Positions 31,946 through 37,470 of a DNA stretch of 37,470 nt are shown here, one piece after another. The notes under the pieces were generated by a model. The model had not been told where the DNA came from and searched no databases. It saw only the letters and a program-made list of their open reading frames with translations. The DNA is from Candidatus Fonsibacter lacus (GTDB lineage: Bacteria > Pseudomonadota > Gammaproteobacteria > Burkholderiales > Burkholderiaceae_C), in the NCBI GenBank assembly GCA_009921245.1, contig RFXW01000003.1, positions 1-37,470 of the forward strand, read 5' to 3'. Position numbers and translations under genes: made by a program. Numbering within the stretch: the stretch's first letter is position 1; each line of letters opens with the position of its first letter.

Positions 31946-32875
31946 ATGGCTTCATTTCAAACCAAAGACTACCCCACCACCGCACCGAAGTCGGTTGCGT
32001 TTCTTGGCCTAGGCGTCATGGGTTATCCCATGGCGGCGCATTTGGCGCTGGCTGGTCACCGTGTCACGGTGTACAACCGCACCGCGGCCAAAGCCCACGC
32101 TTGGGTGGACGAACTTAAAGGGGCAGGTGTGGCGCCGAGCCAATTGCACCAGGCCGACACCCCGCGGCTGGCGGCCGCACAGGCTGACATGGTGTTTGTA
32201 TGTGTGGGCAACGACAACGACTTGCGTGGCGTGGTGTTGGGTCAAGACGGGGCGCTGGCAGGCATGGCCGCTGGCAGTTACTTGGTTGACCACACCACCG
32301 CCTCGGCCGATGTGGCGCGTGAGCTCGCAGGCTTGGCGCGTGCGCAACAGGTGGGCATGATCGATGCCCCGGTCTCTGGCGGGCAAGCGGGCGCGCAGCG
32401 TGGCGCGCTGACGGTGATGTGCGGCGGCAACCAAGCCGACTTCGACGCGGTGCAACCGGTGGCCATGGCGTTTGCACGGGCATTCACGCGCATGGGCGAA
32501 AGCGGCGCAGGCCAATTAACCAAAATGGTGAATCAAATTTGTATTGCTGGCCTGGTGCAGGGTTTAAGCGAAGCCATGGCCTTTGGCGAGCGCGCCGGCT
32601 TGGACATGGCGCAGGTGCTGGAGGTGATTGGGCAAGGCGCGGCGCAAAGCTGGCAAATGGACAACCGGGGCCAAACCATGGTGGCCGACACCTTTGATTT
32701 TGGTTTTGCCGTGGACTGGATGCGTAAAGACTTGAGCTTGGTTATGGACGAGGCCAGACGCAACGGCGCCCAGGTGCCCGTAACCGCCTTGGTTGACCAG
32801 TTTTACGCGGACGTGCAGGCCATGGGCGGCGGGCGCTGGGACACCTCAAGCCTGGTGCGCCGCCTGCGGCGCTAG
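31946..32875 (+). CDS. NAD(P)-dependent beta-hydroxyacid dehydrogenase family oxidoreductase
   Basis: VAFLGLGVMGYPMAAHLALAGHRVTVYNRT...MIDAPVSGGQAGAQRGALTVMCGG...GAGQLTKMVNQI. Confidence 0.9.
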   Translation: MASFQTKDYPTTAPKSVAFLGLGVMGYPMAAHLALAGHRVTVYNRTAAKAHAWVDELKGAGVAPSQLHQADTPRLAAAQADMVFVCVGNDNDLRGVVLGQDGALAGMAAGSYLVDHTTASADVARELAGLARAQQVGMIDAPVSGGQAGAQRGALTVMCGGNQADFDAVQPVAMAFARAFTRMGESGAGQLTKMVNQICIAGLVQGLSEAMAFGERAGLDMAQVLEVIGQGAAQSWQMDNRGQTMVADTFDFGFAVDWMRKDLSLVMDEARRNGAQVPVTALVDQFYADVQAMGGGRWDTSSLVRRLRR

Positions 32876-32878
32876 GCC

Positions 32879-33526
32879 TTACTTGGGCACGGGCTCAGCG
32901 GGTTTTGGCTGAGCCGGTGGCGTGAGCTGGCGCAGCTGCTCTTCTGAGATCAACTCAAACACTTGCACCACCCGTTGCACGCCCGAGAACGAGCGCACCG
33001 CCTCGGTTGCCAGGTCGGCCTCGCGCTTGGTCACAATGCCCATAAGGTACACCGAGCCGCGCTCAGACGTGATCGAAATGGCATTGGGGTCGAGTCCGCG
33101 CGTGGTGAGCAATCGCGCGCGCACCCCAGTGCTTAACAACACATCGCTTGAGCGTTGCATCATGGATGAAGGCCCGGCAATGGCCAAATCGTTGTGAATC
33201 AGTGCGATGTTTTCGATTTGGCGCACAATTTTTTCGGCGTTTTCTTTGTCTTTTTGCGTGGGCACCTCGCCGGTTAGCAACACCCGGCGATTGAAACTGC
33301 TCACGTTGACGTTGACTTTTTCACCCAAGGTTTTTTGAATCGAGCCACCTGCCTTGAGTTCAATGCGTTTATCCTCAAGTTGTGCCCCCGCCGTGCGCCG
33401 ATCCGACGCCACAAAGGCCGTTGTGGCCGCAGCCCCGCCCACCACCAGCGGCGCGCATGCGCTTAGCCACGGGCCCGCCAACAGCGCCGCCAACAAGGCC
33501 ACCAGGGTTGTGTGTTTAGTCGTCAC
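32879..33526 (-). CDS. BON-domain lipoprotein (DolP/YraP-like)
   Basis: Lipobox-like GPWLSACAPLVVGGAAATTAFVASDRRTAGAQLEDKRIELK...NRRVLLTGEVPTQKDKENAEKIVRQIENI...GSVYLMGIVTKREADLATEAVRSFSGVQRVVQVFE. Confidence 0.9.
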   Translation of the reverse strand: MTTKHTTLVALLAALLAGPWLSACAPLVVGGAAATTAFVASDRRTAGAQLEDKRIELKAGGSIQKTLGEKVNVNVSSFNRRVLLTGEVPTQKDKENAEKIVRQIENIALIHNDLAIAGPSSMMQRSSDVLLSTGVRARLLTTRGLDPNAISITSERGSVYLMGIVTKREADLATEAVRSFSGVQRVVQVFELISEEQLRQLTPPAQPKPAEPVPK

Positions 33527-34101
33527 GCGGTCTCTCCCTCGGCTGAGTCATTGCCTAAAAGTTGTAAGTCTAGCCCATCGGCCAACCCCTGCAGCGCCAT
33601 AAGCAAAAGCAGGTGTGCCTGCCCGCTGCGGGTTGCCGGCAGCGCCACGCACCAGTCGGTATCCAACAAGGTCTGCTGCAAGCGGGGCGCCGGGCCAGCC
33701 AACAGCACCGCCAGTTGCAACTCCTGTTGTCGGGCCACTTCCACCGCCTGCGCCAGCATCGCATCGTCCACGCCTGTGCCCAGCAACAAAATCATGTCTT
33801 CGCTGCCCAGCAAGGTGCGTAAGGTTGCGGCCAAACGCGGGCCATCGCCACCCGGTGGCGGCAGGGTTTGCACCGCCAGTCCGGGCCTGTCGCGCTCAAA
33901 GCCATGGCGCAAAATATCGGCGCCGTACATGGCCAGCGCCGCCGCAGGGCCATCGCCCAAACACCAAAGCCGCCCGCCGGTGGTGATCACCGAGGTTGCC
34001 ATTTGCACCAATTCGGGCAAGCGCTGCGCCACGGTGGGCGCGTGTTGATAAAGCCAATCGGCGTGGTCCACCACCCGTTGTTGCACACGTTGAGTCAGCA
34101 T
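33523..34101 (-). CDS. SIS-domain protein (DiaA/GmhA-like)
   Basis: MLTQRVQQRVVDHADWLYQHAPTVAQRLPELVQMATSVITTGGRLWCLGDGPAAALAMYGADILRHGFERDRPGLAVQTLP; clustered with yraN and rsmI. Confidence 0.85.
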   Translation of the reverse strand: MLTQRVQQRVVDHADWLYQHAPTVAQRLPELVQMATSVITTGGRLWCLGDGPAAALAMYGADILRHGFERDRPGLAVQTLPPPGGDGPRLAATLRTLLGSEDMILLLGTGVDDAMLAQAVEVARQQELQLAVLLAGPAPRLQQTLLDTDWCVALPATRSGQAHLLLLMALQGLADGLDLQLLGNDSAEGETA

Positions 34102-34102
34102 G

Positions 34103-34125
34103 CCTGAATGATAGGGTGATTCAGG
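34103..34125. promoter_or_regulatory. Inverted repeat spanning the candidate -10 of the SIS-domain gene
   Basis: CCTGAAT-N9-ATTCAGG; minus-strand TATCAT (34108-34113) lies 6 nt before the ATG (34099-34101). Confidence 0.4.
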
Positions 34126-34154
34126 GTGTGCGTGCAGCCACCCGGCGGCGCGGG

Positions 34155-34556
34155 TTATGCCGCATCAAACGCCGCGCGCAACCACTGGGGGGCGGGGTGT
34201 TGATCCTGGCGCCAATCGCCGTCAAAGGTCACCACATCAAAGCGACACGGCGGCGGCTCGCGCAGCCGGGCAAGGTAAAAACGGGCAGCCCAAATCAAGC
34301 GCGCCTGTTTGCGCCGATCAACCGAGGCCGCCGCCCCGCCATGGTGCATGCGGCCACGGCGGCGCACCTCAACAAACACCACCGTGCCGTCGGGCTCAAG
34401 CATAATCAAGTCGATCTCGCCACCGCCCCGACCCGGCGTTTTAAAGTTTCGCTGCAACAGCTTTAAGCCTGCGCGCTGTAACCAGGCCAACGCCACGTCT
34501 TCAGCTTGTTGCCCACGGCTTGTGGCCGTCTCCACCTTGCTCGGTGTTTTCGTCAT
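34155..34556 (-). CDS. yraN: YraN / UPF0102 family protein
   Basis: SRGQQAEDVALAWLQRAGLKLLQRNFKTPGRGGGEIDLIMLEPDGTVVFVEVRRR; nuclease-like fold motif. Confidence 0.92.
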   Translation of the reverse strand: MTKTPSKVETATSRGQQAEDVALAWLQRAGLKLLQRNFKTPGRGGGEIDLIMLEPDGTVVFVEVRRRGRMHHGGAAASVDRRKQARLIWAARFYLARLREPPPCRFDVVTFDGDWRQDQHPAPQWLRAAFDAA

Positions 34557-35463
34557 GTCCCAACCCCCTGATCTTTTTTTGGCTATCGCGCCGCTTACGG
34601 CAGCCCAAGATTATCCAGCGCCGGCGCTGTACATGGTGGCCACACCCATAGGCAATTTGGCCGACATCACGCTGCGCGCGCTGCACGTGCTGCAACAAGC
34701 CGACACCGTGTTTTGCGAAGACACCCGTCAGGGCGCGGCGCTGCTGCGCGCCTACGGTTTGCACAAGCCCACGCTGGCGCTGCATCAGCACAATGAACAT
34801 CAGGCCACAACGCAGGTGTTGGCGCGCCTTGAAGCGGGGCAGCGGGTGGCCTATGTCAGCGACGCCGGCACCCCCGGCATCAGCGACCCCGGTGCCCGCC
34901 TGTGCGCCACGGTGCAAGACGCGGGCTGGCGCGTGCTGCCCCTGCCCGGGGCCAGCAGCGTAACGGCGTTACTTGGCGCGTGTGGCGCCTTGGCCAACGA
35001 TGGGCGGTTTGTCTTTGTTGGGTTTTTGCCCGCCAAAGGGGCGGCGCGTCAGCACACCATTGATGCACTGATGCAAGAACCCCGCGCCTGCGTGCTGCTT
35101 GAAGCGCCGCACCGCATGACTGCCTTGGCGCAAGCCTTGGTGCCACTGGGTCAACGCCGGGTTAGCGTAGGACGCGAGCTCACCAAACGTTTTGAAACCA
35201 TCGCCACCCTTACCTGCGCCGAGCTGCCGCAGTGGCTTACGCTTGGCCAAGCCAGCCGGGGCGAATGGGTGCTGGCCTTGCACGGTCAAAGCGCCAACGA
35301 CACGGACGATGCCCCGGCCCTTAACGACCACGCCCTGCGTTTGATTGACGCGCTCAACCCTTTGCTTGGCCCCAGCGATGTCGCACGCGTGGTGGCGCAG
35401 ACCCACGGCGTGACCCGCCGCACCGCCTACGACGCGGCCTGCCTAAGACGCAAGAACAACTAA
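34555..35463 (+). CDS. rsmI: 16S rRNA (cytidine(1402)-2'-O)-methyltransferase
   Basis: ALYMVATPIGNLADITLRALHVLQQADTVFCEDTRQGAALLRAYG...YVSDAGTPGISDPGARL...LPLPGASSVTALLGACGA. Confidence 0.96.
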   Translation: MSQPPDLFLAIAPLTAAQDYPAPALYMVATPIGNLADITLRALHVLQQADTVFCEDTRQGAALLRAYGLHKPTLALHQHNEHQATTQVLARLEAGQRVAYVSDAGTPGISDPGARLCATVQDAGWRVLPLPGASSVTALLGACGALANDGRFVFVGFLPAKGAARQHTIDALMQEPRACVLLEAPHRMTALAQALVPLGQRRVSVGRELTKRFETIATLTCAELPQWLTLGQASRGEWVLALHGQSANDTDDAPALNDHALRLIDALNPLLGPSDVARVVAQTHGVTRRTAYDAACLRRKNN

Positions 35464-36380
35464 GGCGGCAACGGCAGCGTGCGCCACTCGCCTTCGCGGC
35501 GGCTGTAACGCTGTTGCGCGGGTAACTGTTCAAGCTGCAGCTGGGCGCGGCGCGAACCATACACCTGGGCGCGCAGCCACAACAACTCGGCGCCAAGTTC
35601 GTCATCGTTGGCCACGCGTCGCCACCACACCCGCCGGTCCCCATCCCACCGATAGCCGCGCGCCTTAAGCAAGTCTTTGCTTTCAAACGGCGAGCCGGTG
35701 GCGTAAAGCTTGTACGTTATCGCGTGCGCGGCCTGCGCCAGTTGCTGCCAACCGGTTTGGCCATCGGCTAACGGTTGCGACAGCACATGGATCAGCGCGT
35801 GTACATCGGTGTCGGCACGGTGCGCGTCGTAAAACATTCCAGCGGCAGCGGCCAGCGCCTCAAGCTTAAGGCTGCCCGCCGCAGCACCCCAATCCACGTC
35901 TTGCCACGAACAAACCCAAGCCGCCTGGGCAAACCACTCGCCCATGCCATCCACAAACGGGCGATCAAACGCGGCGTTGTGGGCCACCACCCAGTCCACC
36001 CCTTGCATCATCTGCGCCACGCGTGCATGGTTAAGCTGTTGGCCTTGCACCATGTCGTTGGTAATGCCTGTGAGCGCCGTAACCTCAGGCGCAATCGGGT
36101 GCTGCGGTTGCTGCAAGCCGCTGTAAAACGCCACCTCACCCACCGGCTGGCCGGTAGCCGGGTTGATGCTAAGCACCGCCAGCGCCAATTGAATCACCTC
36201 GGCCTGCTGCGGGTCCAGGCCGGTGGTTTCGGTATCCAACACCGCCACGCGCCACGCGTTAGCAGCCACCGCACCGCCAAAATTCAAGGTTTCGGGCACC
36301 CGCCGCAGCACGCGGTAGTCGGGGTGCTGTGCCAATTGATCCGCCATGGCGGCGGCCGCGGCATCGGTGAGATGTGTCAT
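35460..36380 (-). CDS. 3'-5' exonuclease (DEDD/DnaQ epsilon-like)
   Basis: WRVAVLDTETTGLDPQQAEVIQLAL...ALTGITNDMVQGQQL...DWVVAHNAAFDRPFVD...FYDAHRADTDVHALIHVL. Confidence 0.9.
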   Translation of the reverse strand: MTHLTDAAAAAMADQLAQHPDYRVLRRVPETLNFGGAVAANAWRVAVLDTETTGLDPQQAEVIQLALAVLSINPATGQPVGEVAFYSGLQQPQHPIAPEVTALTGITNDMVQGQQLNHARVAQMMQGVDWVVAHNAAFDRPFVDGMGEWFAQAAWVCSWQDVDWGAAAGSLKLEALAAAAGMFYDAHRADTDVHALIHVLSQPLADGQTGWQQLAQAAHAITYKLYATGSPFESKDLLKARGYRWDGDRRVWWRRVANDDELGAELLWLRAQVYGSRRAQLQLEQLPAQQRYSRREGEWRTLPLPP

Positions 36381-36394
36381 TCGTTGTTCGTTGG

Positions 36395-36470
36395 TGGCGC
36401 GGCTGGCGGGGATCGAACCCACGACCCTCGGCTTCGGAGGCCGATACTCTATCCACTGAGCTACAGCCGC
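36395..36470 (-). tRNA. tRNA-Arg (anticodon CCG)
   Basis: 76-nt cloverleaf GCGGCTGTAGCTCAGTGGATAGAGTATCGGCCTCCGAAGCCGAGGGTCGTGGGTTCGATCCCCGCCAGCCGCGCCA; loop CTCCGAA gives CCG. Confidence 0.95.
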
Positions 36471-36521
36471 GTGCCCCCGCGTGGGGGATACAAAACAAGA
36501 CCGCAGTGTACCAGTGGGCAG

Positions 36522-36549
36522 TTGGGCATGGGGCGCCGGTCGATATAAT
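36522..36549 (+). promoter_or_regulatory. Candidate sigma70 promoter for the cytochrome c gene
   Basis: TTGGGC (36522-36527), 16 nt, perfect TATAAT (36544-36549), ~49 nt before the ATG. Confidence 0.5.
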
Positions 36550-36597
36550 CACTGGCTTCTATTTGAATCTTTTTGGCAGTTTGCCTCCTCCAGCCCC

Positions 36598-37089
36598 ATG
36601 AGCGACAACCACCATACCGGCCCCATCAAAACCCCCGCCCAGCTTTTTTGGGTATCGGTGGCGTCTTTTGTTATTCCAGTTTTTGTCATTATTGGATTGG
36701 TCACCTACGTCACGGCCAAGCCCAAGCCGGGGGCTGGCGCCACCAACGTTGAGGCGGCCACCTTGGCGCGTATTGCGCCGTTGGGCACGGTGCAGGTGCG
36801 CGACGCCAATCGGCCACTCACTGAAGGCTCGGTGGTATACGCCAACCAGTGTGCCGCGTGCCACACCGCCGGCGTGGCGGGCGCGCCCAAACTGGGCGAC
36901 CGCGCAGCCTGGGCGCCGCGTTTGGCGCTGGGCTACGACACCCTGCTCACCTCAGCCCTAAAGGGCAAAGGGGCCATGGCGGCGCAAGCGGGCGGCGAGT
37001 ACAACGACCTTGAAATCGGTCGTGCCGTGGTGCATATGACCAACGCCGCAGGCGCCAATTTCCCGGTGCCCCAAAAGCCCGCCCAGTAA
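36598..37089 (+). CDS. c5-type cytochrome, membrane anchored
   Basis: MSDNHHTGPIKTPAQLFWVSVASFVIPVFVIIGLVTYV anchor, then VYANQCAACHTAGVAGAPKLGDRAAWAPRL (CXXCH haem motif). Confidence 0.9.
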   Translation: MSDNHHTGPIKTPAQLFWVSVASFVIPVFVIIGLVTYVTAKPKPGAGATNVEAATLARIAPLGTVQVRDANRPLTEGSVVYANQCAACHTAGVAGAPKLGDRAAWAPRLALGYDTLLTSALKGKGAMAAQAGGEYNDLEIGRAVVHMTNAAGANFPVPQKPAQ

Positions 37090-37123
37090 CGCCCCCAGCG
37101 GTTAGCCTGTTGCGGTTGGGTTT

Positions 37124-37444
37124 CTAAGGCGCTGCTGGGTTGTTGCTGCCTTGGCCGGCTGCGTGTTCGGCCCACGGGCTTTTTTTGTAGCCAAAGCGTT
37201 GCGGCCAATCCGTATCGGGCAAGGTTTCAACCGTCCAGCGGCCTGCATCGATGTGCTGCGCCACATGCCACATGTCAGCGGTGTGCACCAGCGCCGCGCC
37301 TTGGGTGGTTTGTAAGATCACCTGACCCGAGTTGTCCAGCCAAACCCGCTGCACCGCCAGCGGCGCACCGGTATGGCTGCGTACCTCGGTGGTTTGAGCC
37401 CCCACCCGCGCCACCCAGGGCGTGGCCTCGAGTTCAACGTACAC
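37124..37444 (-). CDS. Hypothetical protein
   Basis: 106-aa minus ORF MYVELEATPWVARVGAQTTEVRSHTGAPLAVQRVWLDNSGQVILQTTQGAALVHTADMWHVAQ; start could lie beyond the window edge. Confidence 0.6.
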   Translation of the reverse strand: MYVELEATPWVARVGAQTTEVRSHTGAPLAVQRVWLDNSGQVILQTTQGAALVHTADMWHVAQHIDAGRWTVETLPDTDWPQRFGYKKSPWAEHAAGQGSNNPAAP

Positions 37445-37470
37445 CCGCTGTGGGCCGTTTTGAAAATACC

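Overview
GC-rich, gene-dense chromosomal window, most likely from a beta-proteobacterium (Burkholderiales-like by gene content and order; inferred, not searched). The left ~10 kb is a minus-strand spc + alpha ribosomal-protein operon (rplN-rplX-rplE-rpsN-rpsH-rplF-rplR-rpsE-rpmD-rplO-secY-infA-rpmJ-rpsM-rpsK-rpsD-rpoA-rplQ), followed by an initiator tRNA-fMet and a strong intrinsic terminator. The rest is housekeeping and metabolic genes: proC, recG-oxyR-ubiA, queA-tgt, FIST protein, phaM-like, enoyl-CoA hydratase, FAH-family/IclR pair, DUF3108, DUF3567, ChaN-like, class III aminotransferase, purU, glcD-lrgA-lrgB, rfbBDC, yggS, a beta-hydroxyacid dehydrogenase, a BON protein, a SIS protein, yraN, rsmI, an exonuclease, tRNA-Arg and a c5-type cytochrome. 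I saw no CRISPR array, IS element, prophage or obvious defence system. The strongest anomalies are: (1) an exact 16-bp tandem duplication inside rpoA that frameshifts and truncates the alpha C-terminal domain, where removing one copy restores a full-length 333-aa RpoA; (2) a 1-nt frameshift splitting purU; (3) a glcD-lrgAB operon suggesting a substrate for LrgAB; (4) a recurring -10-like hexamer placed 6-7 nt before start codons that lack a Shine-Dalgarno, suggesting leaderless transcription; (5) extreme gene overlap, including divergent start codons sharing one CATG.
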